From contig SABC01000012.1 of assembly GCA_009929175.1 (NCBI GenBank), forward strand, positions 1 through 41,583: a stretch of DNA of 41,583 nt, read 5' to 3'. The notes beneath the pieces are model-generated. The model did not search any database and was not told the origin of the DNA. It saw only the letters and a program-made list of their open reading frames with translations. This DNA comes from Bacteroidia bacterium. Its GTDB lineage: Bacteria > Bacteroidota > Bacteroidia > Bacteroidales > UBA932. Shown piece after piece: positions 1 through 9,049 of this stretch (positions within the stretch are counted from its first letter, which is position 1; each line of letters opens with the position of its first letter). The translations under genes and the position numbers were made by a program.

Positions 1-522
1 GTGGAGGAGGTACTCACCGCATTGAGTGCCCTGCAAAGCGTTTCGGGCAGGCTGGAATATGTCAAAGGAGGAGACAATCTTACTGCTGTCGTTGATTACG
101 CCCACACTCCCGATGCTCTGGGGAATGTGCTCAAAACACTCAGGGATGTTGCAAGTGACACCGAACTGATCACAGTGTTCGGATGTGGTGGCAACAGGGA
201 CAAAACCAAAAGGGCAGAGATGGCAAAAATATCGGCCAAATATTCGGACAGGATTGTGGTCACCTCCGACAATCCCAGATTCGAAGAGCCCGAAGCCATT
301 ATTGAAGATATCAAAAAAGGTTTCGAAAAAAAGGAACTCCTGAAAGCCATTTTCATTACAGACCGCAGGGAAGCGATTAAAAGTGCCCTCTCGATAGCCC
401 GTCCGGGATCAATCATCCTGGTGGCAGGCAAAGGACACGAGAACTACCAGGATGTCAAAGGTGTAAAACACCATTTTGATGACAAAGAAGAGATTAACGC
501 AGTATTTAAACTAATGGAATAA
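1..522 (+). CDS. murE: UDP-MurNAc-tripeptide synthetase MurE, C-terminal part
   Basis: This is the 3' part of MurE, the cytoplasmic ATP-dependent ligase that adds the third amino acid to UDP-MurNAc-L-Ala-D-Glu. The window opens inside the gene, so the GTG at base 1 is not its true start. The 173 visible residues hold the end of the central domain (VDYAHTPDAL) and the C-terminal Mur ligase domain. SDNPRFEEP carries the DNPR motif that in this family goes with meso-diaminopimelate rather than lysine, and GKGHENYQ is the usual C-terminal motif. The next gene, mraY, begins 3 bases after the stop, so the two are surely co-transcribed. Identity and meso-DAP specificity are well supported by family knowledge; the N-terminal and ATP-binding parts cannot be checked. 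Confidence 0.95.
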   Translation: MEEVLTALSALQSVSGRLEYVKGGDNLTAVVDYAHTPDALGNVLKTLRDVASDTELITVFGCGGNRDKTKRAEMAKISAKYSDRIVVTSDNPRFEEPEAIIEDIKKGFEKKELLKAIFITDRREAIKSALSIARPGSIILVAGKGHENYQDVKGVKHHFDDKEEINAVFKLME

Positions 523-525
523 GAG

Positions 526-1806
526 ATGTTATACAACCTATTTGAATATCTCAGGGATTTAGTGGATTTCCCCGGACTCGGACTGTTCCAATACATAACA
601 TTCCGGGCCTTCACTGCTGTATTGCTTTCTCTGACGATAGCACTCTTCGCAGGGAAAAAAATCATAGGTATGCTTGCAAAAAAGCAGATCGGAGAGGAAA
701 TACGTGACCTTGACCTGGAGGGGCAAATCCAAAAAAAGGGAACTCCTACCATGGGGGGAATAATAATCCTCATCTCTACCGTGATTCCGGCCCTTTTGCT
801 GGGCGACCTCACAAACACATATGTCATATTGCTTATTATAACCACCATTTGGTTGGGAGGAATAGGGTTCATAGACGACTACATTAAGGTTTTCAAAAAG
901 AATAAAGAGGGGCTTCACGGGCGCTTCAAGGTATTCGGGCAGGTATTCCTTGGTCTGGTTGTTGGTATAACATTGTATTATAGTGAACAAGCAGTAATAA
1001 GAGTTCCGGTGAAGGCTGCCAACGACCAAATTTATTCCGAAGTGATGGAGGGGAGCGGCAATAACACAACAACCAGGTATTTCAAAGACGAGAAAAGCAC
1101 CAGGACCACAATCCCATTTGTTAAAAACAATGAATTCGACTATGCATGGCTGACACCTCTCAAAGGAGAAGCCGGCGAAATGGCTGCCTGGGTTATTTAC
1201 ATCATTGCAATAATTTTCATAGTCACTGCCGTATCAAACGGAACAAACCTTACAGATGGATTGGACGGACTCACCACAGGTGTTTCGGTCATCACCGGAA
1301 CCACACTTGCAATCCTGGCATATTTATCGGGTAATATAATATACGCCAATTATCTCAATATAATGTACCTGCCCAACACAGGCGAAATAGTGATAGTTTT
1401 GGCTGCTTTTATCGGAGCTTTGATCGGGTTTCTGTGGTACAACTCCTACCCTGCACAGGTGTTCATGGGAGATACAGGAAGTCTTGCAATCGGAGGAATC
1501 ATTGCGGTTGCAGCAGTCATGATCAAGAAAGAGCTGCTGATACCAATCTTATGCGGAATTTTCTTTGTAGAGAGCCTGTCGGTAATCATACAAAGATTCT
1601 ATTTCAAATATACCAGGATAAAACATGGCAAAGGGGTCAGGGTGTTTAAAATGACACCACTTCACCACCATTTCCAAAAAGGGGAGAGTGATGCTCTCAT
1701 CAAGGTTCCAAGAAATGCTCTTCCAGAGGCCAAAATTGTCACAAGGTTTTGGATCATAGCTGTATTCTTGGCAGTAATAACAATAATAACATTAAAAATT
1801 AGATAA
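526..1806 (+). CDS. mraY: Phospho-MurNAc-pentapeptide transferase MraY, with an enlarged loop
   Basis: MraY transfers phospho-MurNAc-pentapeptide from UDP to undecaprenyl phosphate at the inner membrane, making lipid I. The protein is 426 residues with about ten membrane segments. Family motifs are visible: TPTMGG (about 73-78), the Asp pair in GFIDDYIKV (117-118), NGTNLTDGLDGL (238-249), VFMGDTGSLAIGG, and the histidine cluster LHHHFQ near the C terminus. It is about 66 residues longer than the E. coli enzyme (360 residues). The extra length is a polar stretch at about 155-215 between two membrane segments. Similar insertions are, to my knowledge, common in Bacteroidetes MraY. The start is the ATG 3 bases after murE; murD starts 2 bases after the stop. 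Confidence 0.96.
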   Translation: MLYNLFEYLRDLVDFPGLGLFQYITFRAFTAVLLSLTIALFAGKKIIGMLAKKQIGEEIRDLDLEGQIQKKGTPTMGGIIILISTVIPALLLGDLTNTYVILLIITTIWLGGIGFIDDYIKVFKKNKEGLHGRFKVFGQVFLGLVVGITLYYSEQAVIRVPVKAANDQIYSEVMEGSGNNTTTRYFKDEKSTRTTIPFVKNNEFDYAWLTPLKGEAGEMAAWVIYIIAIIFIVTAVSNGTNLTDGLDGLTTGVSVITGTTLAILAYLSGNIIYANYLNIMYLPNTGEIVIVLAAFIGALIGFLWYNSYPAQVFMGDTGSLAIGGIIAVAAVMIKKELLIPILCGIFFVESLSVIIQRFYFKYTRIKHGKGVRVFKMTPLHHHFQKGESDALIKVPRNALPEAKIVTRFWIIAVFLAVITIITLKIR

Positions 1807-1808
1807 TT

Positions 1809-3143
1809 ATGTCAAAAGTGGTTGTTCTGGGAGGAGGCGAAAGCGGAACCGGAGCTGCAGTCCTTGCAAAGGTAAAAGGTCACGACGTCTTTTTGTCGGA
1901 CTGCAACATGATTTCCGAAGATGCCCGGATGCTTTTATCCGATTACGGCATAGGATATGAAGAGGGTGGCCATAGCCGTGATAAAATTATGGATGCAGAC
2001 CTGGTAGTCAAAAGCCCGGGCATTCCCGACACTGTTCCCATTGTAGAGGAGATTGCCTCCAACGGGATTCCCGTGATTTCCGAAATCGAGTTTGCAGGCA
2101 AATACGACAGGGCCAAGAAAATATGCGTCACCGGAAGTAACGGGAAAACCACAACTGCATCAATCATCTATTTTCTGTTAAAGAATGCAGGTCTCAACGT
2201 TGGGCTTGCAGGTAACATCGGACAAAGTTATGCATACCAGGTAGCTACCTTCAATCATGACTATTATGTACTTGAAATCAGCAGCTTCCAACTAGATGGG
2301 ATGTATGACTTCAAAGCCGATATTGCAGTCTTGCTCAACATAACCCCTGACCACCTGGACAGGTACGACAATGATATGGAAAACTACATCAAAGCAAAGT
2401 TCCGTATTACACAAAACATGTCTTCCGAAGATTGCTTTATTTTTTGTGCCGATGACCAGGTGAGCATTTCGCACCTCAATAAGATAGTACTCCATGCAAA
2501 GCAACTCCCGTTTAGCCAGGTAAAAGAGGTAGAACAAGGTGCCTTTGTTCGAGAAGAACAGATGCACGTCAAATATACCGACAACGAGTACCAGATGTTC
2601 CTCAACGAGCTTTCCTTGCAGGGCAAACACAACATTTACAACTCCATGGCAGCAGCCATAACCGGTAAAGTACTAAACATCGAGAACAATATCCTCAGGG
2701 AGAGCCTCTCCACCTTCAAAGGGGTGGAACACAGACTCGAAAAGGTTCTTAAAGTCAAAAATGTGTTGTATATCAACGATTCCAAAGCAACGAACGTGAA
2801 CTCGGCATGGTATGCACTTGAGAGCATGAACACACCTGTAGTATGGATTGCCGGAGGGAAAGACAAAGGCAACGATTATGAACCACTTTACGAACTTGTC
2901 AAGGATAAGGTTAGGGTGCTGATTTGCCTTGGTGCAGACAACTCCAAGCTTCATAAATGCTTTGGAGGTATGGTTGCAGAGATCCACGATGCACGTTCGG
3001 CAGAAGAGGCAGTTTCCATAGCATACCAAAAAGCCCTCCCGGGCGAAACAGTATTGCTTTCACCTGCTTGTGCAAGTTTTGACCTGTTTAAGAATTATGA
3101 AGAGAGAGGGAGGCTGTTCAAGGAAGCGGTCAGTAAATTGTAA
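1809..3143 (+). CDS. murD: UDP-MurNAc-L-alanine:D-glutamate ligase MurD
   Basis: MurD adds D-glutamate to UDP-MurNAc-L-Ala in the cytoplasm, using ATP. The 444 residues show the three Mur ligase domains: an N-terminal Rossmann-like domain beginning VVVLGGGESGTG, the ATP-binding central domain with GSNGKTTTASII (about 108-119) and NITPDHLDRY, and a C-terminal domain with NDSKATNVNS and WIAGGKDKGNDY. Length is normal for the family. The gene lies 2 bases after mraY and 11 bases before ftsW in the division/cell-wall cluster. Nothing unusual is seen. Confidence 0.97.
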   Translation: MSKVVVLGGGESGTGAAVLAKVKGHDVFLSDCNMISEDARMLLSDYGIGYEEGGHSRDKIMDADLVVKSPGIPDTVPIVEEIASNGIPVISEIEFAGKYDRAKKICVTGSNGKTTTASIIYFLLKNAGLNVGLAGNIGQSYAYQVATFNHDYYVLEISSFQLDGMYDFKADIAVLLNITPDHLDRYDNDMENYIKAKFRITQNMSSEDCFIFCADDQVSISHLNKIVLHAKQLPFSQVKEVEQGAFVREEQMHVKYTDNEYQMFLNELSLQGKHNIYNSMAAAITGKVLNIENNILRESLSTFKGVEHRLEKVLKVKNVLYINDSKATNVNSAWYALESMNTPVVWIAGGKDKGNDYEPLYELVKDKVRVLICLGADNSKLHKCFGGMVAEIHDARSAEEAVSIAYQKALPGETVLLSPACASFDLFKNYEERGRLFKEAVSKL

Positions 3144-3154
3144 TTAACGACAAT

Positions 3155-4408
3155 ATGGAAGGGATTAATTTAGGATTCATCAAGTTGAAAGGAGACAAAG
3201 TAATATGGATAATCATATTCCTTTTGTCCATGATATCTGTCATGGCTGTCTACTCATCCAGCAATGCCTTGGCATTTATGGAGAAAAAAAACACCATCGA
3301 CTATCTTTTCCGCCAGATGCAATTCATCCTTTTCAGCCTGACCACAGTGTTTCTCTTTTACAATATTCCGCTGGGAGTTTACCGGATGTTCTCATTCCTT
3401 GTTATGCCGGCCGCAATCCTCCTTTTGATTGTGACAATGACATCGGGAGCCTCCTACAACGATGCCGACAGATGGATCAAAGTATTTGGATTCACAATCC
3501 ATACCGGGGAGATAGCCAAAATTGCGATAATCATGTACCTTTCCCGTGTAATGGAGGCTCGTAAGTTTGACAATTTCAAAGAGTTTGCCTACTGGGTGGT
3601 TGCCCCCTTGGGGTTTGCGGTGCTGCTTATATTAAATGGCAGCATATCCATGGGTTTGCTTATAAGTGCCGTATCATTCCTTATGTTTGTGATTGCCGGC
3701 ATCAAGTGGAGCCACCTTTTCAAAACCGCATTGATCGGAGTTGCAGCCATCGCTATGGTCGTGTTGCTGAACCTCTCCTTTGGAATATTCCCCAGGGTGG
3801 AGACAGCCGTCAACCGTATAAAGAACTTTACCACCGAAAAAACAATTGACAGCGAACTTTCGCCAATAGAAAAGCAACAACTCCTGGACAAAACCTTCCA
3901 GGCCGACATGGCAAGGATTGCGGTTGCTTCGGTTGGTGTATTTGGCAAAGGACCTGGTAACAGCACCCAAAGGAACCTCCTCCCCCATCCATTCTCCGAT
4001 TTCATTTATGCAATCATAATCGAAGAGTACGGGCTTTTGCTTGGCGGAGTCTTTGTATTAATGCTCTATTTATGGTTTTTGGCCAGAGCAATCATGGTAA
4101 CAAAGAAGTGCAGCACCAAATTCAGTTCAATGCTGGTCATGGGACTGGCCATACTTATCACCTCGCAGGCATTGCTGCACATTTGCGTTAATGTGGGGTT
4201 GTTGCCGGTCACAGGACATACGCTCCCATTGGTTAGTCTTGGGGGTACCTCCCTAATAATCATGGGAGGTGCATTCGGAATGATCCTGTCGGTAAGCCGT
4301 ACTGTAGAAGCTGGTAACGATATTGAAGCCAACTCTCCCGCACAAGCAGAAGCGCCGCAAGATCAAGAGAATACCCCACTAACAGATCAAAATGAAGAGA
4401 TAAAATGA
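3155..4408 (+). CDS. ftsW: Division-specific SEDS glycosyltransferase FtsW
   Basis: This is a SEDS-family polytopic membrane protein of 417 residues with about ten hydrophobic segments. FtsW polymerises glycan strands from lipid II at the septum together with a class b PBP. Family signs are the N-terminal VMAVYSSSNALAF, the central large loop, and the C-terminal GLLPVTGHTLPLVSLGG followed by TSLIIMGGAFGMILSVSR. A hydrophilic tail of about 35 residues rich in Glu, Gln, Asp and Asn follows the last helix and is probably cytoplasmic. The position between murD and murG argues for FtsW rather than its paralogue RodA. The stop overlaps the murG start by 4 bases (ATGA). Confidence 0.95.
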   Translation: MEGINLGFIKLKGDKVIWIIIFLLSMISVMAVYSSSNALAFMEKKNTIDYLFRQMQFILFSLTTVFLFYNIPLGVYRMFSFLVMPAAILLLIVTMTSGASYNDADRWIKVFGFTIHTGEIAKIAIIMYLSRVMEARKFDNFKEFAYWVVAPLGFAVLLILNGSISMGLLISAVSFLMFVIAGIKWSHLFKTALIGVAAIAMVVLLNLSFGIFPRVETAVNRIKNFTTEKTIDSELSPIEKQQLLDKTFQADMARIAVASVGVFGKGPGNSTQRNLLPHPFSDFIYAIIIEEYGLLLGGVFVLMLYLWFLARAIMVTKKCSTKFSSMLVMGLAILITSQALLHICVNVGLLPVTGHTLPLVSLGGTSLIIMGGAFGMILSVSRTVEAGNDIEANSPAQAEAPQDQENTPLTDQNEEIK

Positions 4409-5532
4409 GGGAAAAGAGGATCATAATCAGCGGAGGTGGTACGGGAGGACATATCTTTCCGGCAATTTCCATTGCAAATGCATTGAAAAGAGTGGAGCCA
4501 GATTGCGAGATACTGTTTGTCGGAGCCCTCGGCAGGATGGAAATGGAAAAGGTTCCCGCTGCAGGTTACAGAATAGCAGGATTGCCGGTGAGCGGACTCA
4601 AAAGGTCTCTCTCATTATCCAATCTCAAACTACCTTTCATGTTTGTCAAAAGCATTATTGAGGCGGGACGGATCATTAAAAAATTCAAACCCGATGCTGC
4701 TGTGGGTGTTGGCGGTTATGCAAGTTTTCCCCTCCTTAAAGCAGCCTCATTGAAAAAAATACCCTATATAATCCAGGAGCAAAATTCCTATGCAGGAGTA
4801 ACCAACAAACTGCTTGCAAAAAAGGCGAGTAAAATATGTGTTGCATATGAAGGGATGGAAAAGTTTTTCCCTGCCGGTAAGATTTTACTTACCGGCAATC
4901 CCGTAAGGTCCACAATCAAACGGGCAACCCCACAGGAACAAATGGATGCAAAAGCAGGGTATGGGTTTGGGACAGAGACTCCCGTGCTTTTGGTTGTCGG
5001 GGGGAGCCTGGGAGCCGGCACCCTCAACACCGCTGTAAAAAAATGGATATTGGAGAACGCCCAAAGCAATATAGGAATCATCTGGCAGTGCGGCAAATAC
5101 TATTATGACCAGTCTGTTTTGTTCAACCAATCCAATCCAAGGTCATTTGTCCAATGCTTCGAATTCATCTCCAACATGGAGGAGGCCCTTGCTGCTGCCG
5201 ATGTTGTGATATCCAGGGCAGGAGCCGGAACAATATCCGAACTGTGTATAGCCGGCAAAGCTACAATTTTTGTTCCCTCTCCAAATGTGGCAGAGGACCA
5301 TCAGACAGCCAATGCCATGGCATTAACGAGTAAAGGAGCAGCCCTGATGGTGAGGGACAACGAGGCTCCTTCAATTTTGATGGCCGAGGCCATGAAACTT
5401 TTGAATGACAGGGATACAATAGAAAAATTAGAGAAAAGTATGTTAGGGATGGCGCTATACGGCTCAGATGAAAAAATCGCAGGCCAAGTGCTGTCACTCA
5501 TCAATTCAAGCAAAGAAGGAGAGAAGTTATGA
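4405..5532 (+). CDS. murG: Lipid II synthase MurG
   Basis: MurG transfers GlcNAc from UDP-GlcNAc to lipid I, making lipid II on the inner face of the cytoplasmic membrane. The 375-residue GT28/GT-B protein has the N-terminal glycine motif ISGGGTGGHIFPA (about 8-20), VGVGGYASFP in the first domain, QEQNSYAG, and in the donor domain GGSLGA and SRAGAGTISEL. Length is normal. The gene overlaps ftsW and murC by 4 bases each (ATGA), which indicates translational coupling. Confidence 0.97.
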   Translation: MREKRIIISGGGTGGHIFPAISIANALKRVEPDCEILFVGALGRMEMEKVPAAGYRIAGLPVSGLKRSLSLSNLKLPFMFVKSIIEAGRIIKKFKPDAAVGVGGYASFPLLKAASLKKIPYIIQEQNSYAGVTNKLLAKKASKICVAYEGMEKFFPAGKILLTGNPVRSTIKRATPQEQMDAKAGYGFGTETPVLLVVGGSLGAGTLNTAVKKWILENAQSNIGIIWQCGKYYYDQSVLFNQSNPRSFVQCFEFISNMEEALAAADVVISRAGAGTISELCIAGKATIFVPSPNVAEDHQTANAMALTSKGAALMVRDNEAPSILMAEAMKLLNDRDTIEKLEKSMLGMALYGSDEKIAGQVLSLINSSKEGEKL

Positions 5533-6899
5533 AAAATGTATATTTCATAGGAATCGGCGGAATCGGGATGAGTGCCCTTGCAAGGTACTATAACCACCAA
5601 GGGTGCTATGTTGCTGGTTATGACAGGACCCCATCTAAGCTCACCCACCAATTGGAAGCAGAGGGGATCTACGTCCATTACCAAGACTCACACTCCAATA
5701 TTCCTGAAAGGATCAAAGAAGACAAAGAAGCGTTGGTCATCTACACACCGGCCATTCCCCACGACTCTCCAGAACTGCAATGGCTTACTTCCAACGGATA
5801 CAAAATAATTAAACGTTCGGAAGCACTTGGCCATTTGGCAAGTTCCAAAAAATGCCTTGCAGTTGCAGGAACCCACGGAAAGACAACAACCTCAACCCTG
5901 CTTGCCCATATACTGGAACATTCGGGGGAGGGCTGCACAGCGTTCCTTGGCGGCATTTCGGTAAACTACAACACAAACCTTTTGCTTAGTCGCAACAATG
6001 TCCTGGTAGCTGAGGCCGATGAGTTCGACCGCTCATTCCTGCAATTATGGCCGCAAATCGCAGTCATAACCTCTGCCGATGCCGACCACCTGGATATATA
6101 CAACGACCACAGCACAATAATCGGGGCTTTTGCAGATTTTGCAGCACAGGTGAGCCAAAGCGGCTCCCTTGTGGTAAAGAAGGGAATTGAGCAAGCTGTC
6201 ACATCCAAGGCAAAGACCAAAGTATACACCTACTCATACGATTCTCCATGTGATTTCTACGCCGGAAACCTCGTTATGGAAGAGGGAGGCTACTTCCGTT
6301 TTACACTCAATTATCCCGGAGGCAGTATAGACGATTGCAAGGTAGGAATACCTGGTTGGATTAATGTGGAGAATGCTGTTGCTGCCTCGGCAGTCGCCAT
6401 CCTCCACGGCACCGATCCCCAAAAGGTAAAAGAGGCTCTGGCACAATTCCGCGGAGTCAGGAGAAGGTTCGAATTGCTTCTCAAAACCCGGAAATGCGCC
6501 TATATAGACGACTACGCCCACCACCCCAAGGAGCTTTCAGCAGCCCTGAGTTCCATCCGGAACATCTTTCCCGGCAAAAAAATCACTGTTGTTTTCCAGC
6601 CTCACCTGTATACACGTACCAGGGATTTTGCCCAGGAGTTTGCACAAAGCCTCAGTCTTGCCGACGAACTGATATTGCTGGACATATACCCGGCAAGGGA
6701 GCTGCCGATCGAGGGCATTACCTCCCAAACCATACTAAAGGATGTTACCTTGGAAGAGAAAACACTTACAAGCAAGGAAAATCTGTTTGAAGTGCTTTCA
6801 AACAAAAAAATTGAGGTACTTGTAACATTTGGAGCAGGTGATATCGACAGGCTGACTGAACCCATTGCAGAGTATTTGAAAAACAGGTACGATGTTTAA
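5529..6899 (+). CDS. murC: UDP-MurNAc:L-alanine ligase MurC
   Basis: MurC adds L-alanine, the first stem-peptide residue, to UDP-MurNAc in the cytoplasm. The 456 residues begin with the Rossmann motif GIGGIGMSALA (about 8-18), followed by the ATP-binding GTHGKTTTSTLL (about 115-126), EADEFDRSFLQL, and the C-terminal domain motif DDYAHHPKEL. Length is normal. It overlaps murG by 4 bases and ftsQ by 8 bases. In proteobacterial clusters ddl often lies between murC and ftsQ; it is absent here. Confidence 0.97.
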   Translation: MKNVYFIGIGGIGMSALARYYNHQGCYVAGYDRTPSKLTHQLEAEGIYVHYQDSHSNIPERIKEDKEALVIYTPAIPHDSPELQWLTSNGYKIIKRSEALGHLASSKKCLAVAGTHGKTTTSTLLAHILEHSGEGCTAFLGGISVNYNTNLLLSRNNVLVAEADEFDRSFLQLWPQIAVITSADADHLDIYNDHSTIIGAFADFAAQVSQSGSLVVKKGIEQAVTSKAKTKVYTYSYDSPCDFYAGNLVMEEGGYFRFTLNYPGGSIDDCKVGIPGWINVENAVAASAVAILHGTDPQKVKEALAQFRGVRRRFELLLKTRKCAYIDDYAHHPKELSAALSSIRNIFPGKKITVVFQPHLYTRTRDFAQEFAQSLSLADELILLDIYPARELPIEGITSQTILKDVTLEEKTLTSKENLFEVLSNKKIEVLVTFGAGDIDRLTEPIAEYLKNRYDV

Positions 6900-7707
6900 A
6901 AAGATTCTCATATACACAGGATACAGTGTGATAACCATTGCGCTGGCTGCCTATTTTTACCTCTCTTCACAGTTGGTTACAGCAGAGAGCAGGCAGCTCT
7001 CTTGCAAAACTATCGAAGTGATTATCCTGGACAGCGCATACAACCGGTTCGTGAGCCGCAGCGAAATCAAGGGACTGCTTAACGAAGAGGGGATTAAGAC
7101 AGAACAAAGCAAACTGGCAGAGATCAACCAGCACCATCTGGAACAGGTGATTAACAACCGCACTGCTGTGAAGGTTTCACATGTAAGCTATACCAGGAGC
7201 GGGAACCTACGGGTCCACATAACCCAAAGAAGGCCTATCATCCGTTTAGAAACAGTTAACGGAGGGTTTTACATGGATGACTCTGCATACATCTTCCCGC
7301 TTATCCGAAGCTTTACTTCCTACGTACCCGTAGTTACAGGAGAGCTGGCACTCTCTTTACCTCCCGGGTATCGTGGAGAGGGAGACCTGGAAGACAAAAA
7401 AATTGCAGGACTATACAACATGGCATTGTTCCTCGACCAAAACCAAGACTGGAATGCCATGATAGAGCAGATTTACGTGGATTCGCACGGAATACTCTAC
7501 ATGACTCCCAGGGCCGGCAAAACAGAGATTATATTCGGAACACCCGAAAACATAGAGTACAAGTTCAAAAAACTGGACAGTTTTTACAAAAAGGTTGTCC
7601 CTGCAATGGGTTGGGACGCATACAGCACTGTAGACCTTAGCTTTAGTAACCAGCTTGTATGTAAGAAAACAGAAAAACATCAAGAGAATAAACAGATAAA
7701 AACATAA
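6892..7707 (+). CDS. ftsQ: Cell division protein FtsQ
   Basis: FtsQ is a bitopic inner-membrane protein that links cytoplasmic and periplasmic division proteins. The 271-residue protein has a short cytoplasmic start, one membrane segment (about 7-25), a POTRA-like region (about 38-112, with IEVIILDSAYNRFVSRSEIKG and VSYTRSGNLRVHITQRRPII), then a beta-rich periplasmic domain. FtsQ sequences diverge strongly, so the call rests on architecture and on its place between murC and ftsA. The start lies within the murC end (8-base overlap). ftsA follows 4 bases after the stop. Confidence 0.88.
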   Translation: MFKKILIYTGYSVITIALAAYFYLSSQLVTAESRQLSCKTIEVIILDSAYNRFVSRSEIKGLLNEEGIKTEQSKLAEINQHHLEQVINNRTAVKVSHVSYTRSGNLRVHITQRRPIIRLETVNGGFYMDDSAYIFPLIRSFTSYVPVVTGELALSLPPGYRGEGDLEDKKIAGLYNMALFLDQNQDWNAMIEQIYVDSHGILYMTPRAGKTEIIFGTPENIEYKFKKLDSFYKKVVPAMGWDAYSTVDLSFSNQLVCKKTEKHQENKQIKT

Positions 7708-7711
7708 ACTT

Positions 7712-9040
7712 ATGAATAATTACATCGCAGCGATTGACCTGGGTACAACCAAGGTAGTAACCCTGGTCGGAGAGAAAACAGAATCAGGATTCAAGATCAT
7801 AGCCTACATGGAGGTTCCTTCCAAGGGAGTAATGAGAGGAGAGGTTGTGAATATCCAGAATGTCCTGGATTCGCTCCTTCCGGCACTGGCAGAGGTAAGA
7901 CGTTCCCAATCGATAGAGATAAAGGATGTGTTTGTAGGTATTGCCGGACAAAATATCAAATGTATGTCTCAAAGGCTGAGCCGTAACCGCAGCAAGTCGG
8001 ACGACCTGATCATGGACGATGAGATAGAAGAGATGATCAAGGAGATGGCAAACTCCCGTGTACCTGCCGGCGAAAAGATCCTTCATGTTATCCCCCAAGC
8101 CTATAATGTAGATGACCATATAGGTGTAGAGAATGCTAGTGGCATGACAGGCACCCGCATAGAAGGAGACTACAAGCTGTTTATTGGAAAAATAAACTCC
8201 GTAGAACATAGTAAGCTAGTAATCAACAGGGCAGGATTAAACCTTAAGGAACTCATCCTGGAGCCTGTGGCCTCGGCAAAAGCTGTGCTTACCGAAGACG
8301 AAATGGAGCTCGGAGCAGCAATGATAGATATGGGCGGAGGAACCACAGACCTGTTGATCTACCATAACAATATTATCAGGCATACAGCCGTAATTCCGTT
8401 TGGAGGCAATTCCATTACCGAAGACCTTCGCCATGGGTGCAGTGTTTCCCTTAAGAACGCAGAGCAGATGAAAATCCAGTATGGCTCTTGCTACAGCGAG
8501 TTTGCACCCGAAAACAAAACTGTTGTGATACCCGGTATCGGAGAGCTGGAAAAAAGGGAGGTCTCCTTCAAGTTCATCGCCAGAATCATCGAAGCCCGGG
8601 TAGAGGAGATAATAGAAGCAATCATGTATGAAATTGAGAATTCCGGCTATATGGACAAACTGGGGGCTGGGATAGTCCTTACCGGAGGTGGCTCTCAATT
8701 GACAAATCTCAAACAATTTATCCAGTCAAAAACAGGATATTCCGTTAGGATTGCCTCTCCCGTAAACCACCTTTCGCACGACACTCCGCAGGAGGTTTGC
8801 AAGCCTTCCTCTTCTACAGCAATCGGATTGCTTATGATTGGTCACGATAAAATGAAGAATATTGCCCAATCTGCGCCCGAAGAGGAGCCGGTGCTTTTCG
8901 AAGATCTGGAAATTGCGGCTCCGGCCACATCCAAAGAGGAAAAAAACAAGAAAAAAAGTATCAGGAAAACCGGAAGGTTTCTGGGGGGAGTATCCCATAT
9001 TTTGGGGGATATATTTGACACAACCAATAATGAAGCATAA
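7712..9040 (+). CDS. ftsA: Cell division protein FtsA
   Basis: FtsA is the actin-like ATPase that anchors FtsZ filaments to the membrane. The 442-residue protein shows the actin-fold motifs: IDLGTTKVVTLVG (phosphate 1, about 8-20), the SHS2/1C domain after KGVMRGEVVN, MIDMGGGTTDLLIY (phosphate 2, about 206), and IVLTGGGSQL (adenosine motif). The C terminus has a lysine-rich linker (KNKKKSIRKTGR) and a short amphipathic stretch (FLGGVSHILGDIF), as expected for the membrane-targeting helix. It is somewhat longer than the E. coli protein (420 residues) because of this linker. The last codons contain a promoter-like sequence for ftsZ. Confidence 0.96.
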   Translation: MNNYIAAIDLGTTKVVTLVGEKTESGFKIIAYMEVPSKGVMRGEVVNIQNVLDSLLPALAEVRRSQSIEIKDVFVGIAGQNIKCMSQRLSRNRSKSDDLIMDDEIEEMIKEMANSRVPAGEKILHVIPQAYNVDDHIGVENASGMTGTRIEGDYKLFIGKINSVEHSKLVINRAGLNLKELILEPVASAKAVLTEDEMELGAAMIDMGGGTTDLLIYHNNIIRHTAVIPFGGNSITEDLRHGCSVSLKNAEQMKIQYGSCYSEFAPENKTVVIPGIGELEKREVSFKFIARIIEARVEEIIEAIMYEIENSGYMDKLGAGIVLTGGGSQLTNLKQFIQSKTGYSVRIASPVNHLSHDTPQEVCKPSSSTAIGLLMIGHDKMKNIAQSAPEEEPVLFEDLEIAAPATSKEEKNKKKSIRKTGRFLGGVSHILGDIFDTTNNEA

Positions 9041-9045
9041 CTTTG
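9015..9045 (+). promoter_or_regulatory. Predicted Bacteroidetes-type promoter for ftsZ
   Basis: TTGACA at 9015-9020 is followed after 17 bases by TAACTTTG at 9038-9045. This fits the Bacteroidetes consensus (TTG near -33, TAnnTTTG near -7; 20 bases from TTG to the box). It lies over the last codons and stop of ftsA. The expected start of transcription is within a base or two of the ftsZ ATG at 9050, so the transcript would be leaderless. Seen by eye only; no expression data. Confidence 0.5.
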
Positions 9046-9049
9046 CATT

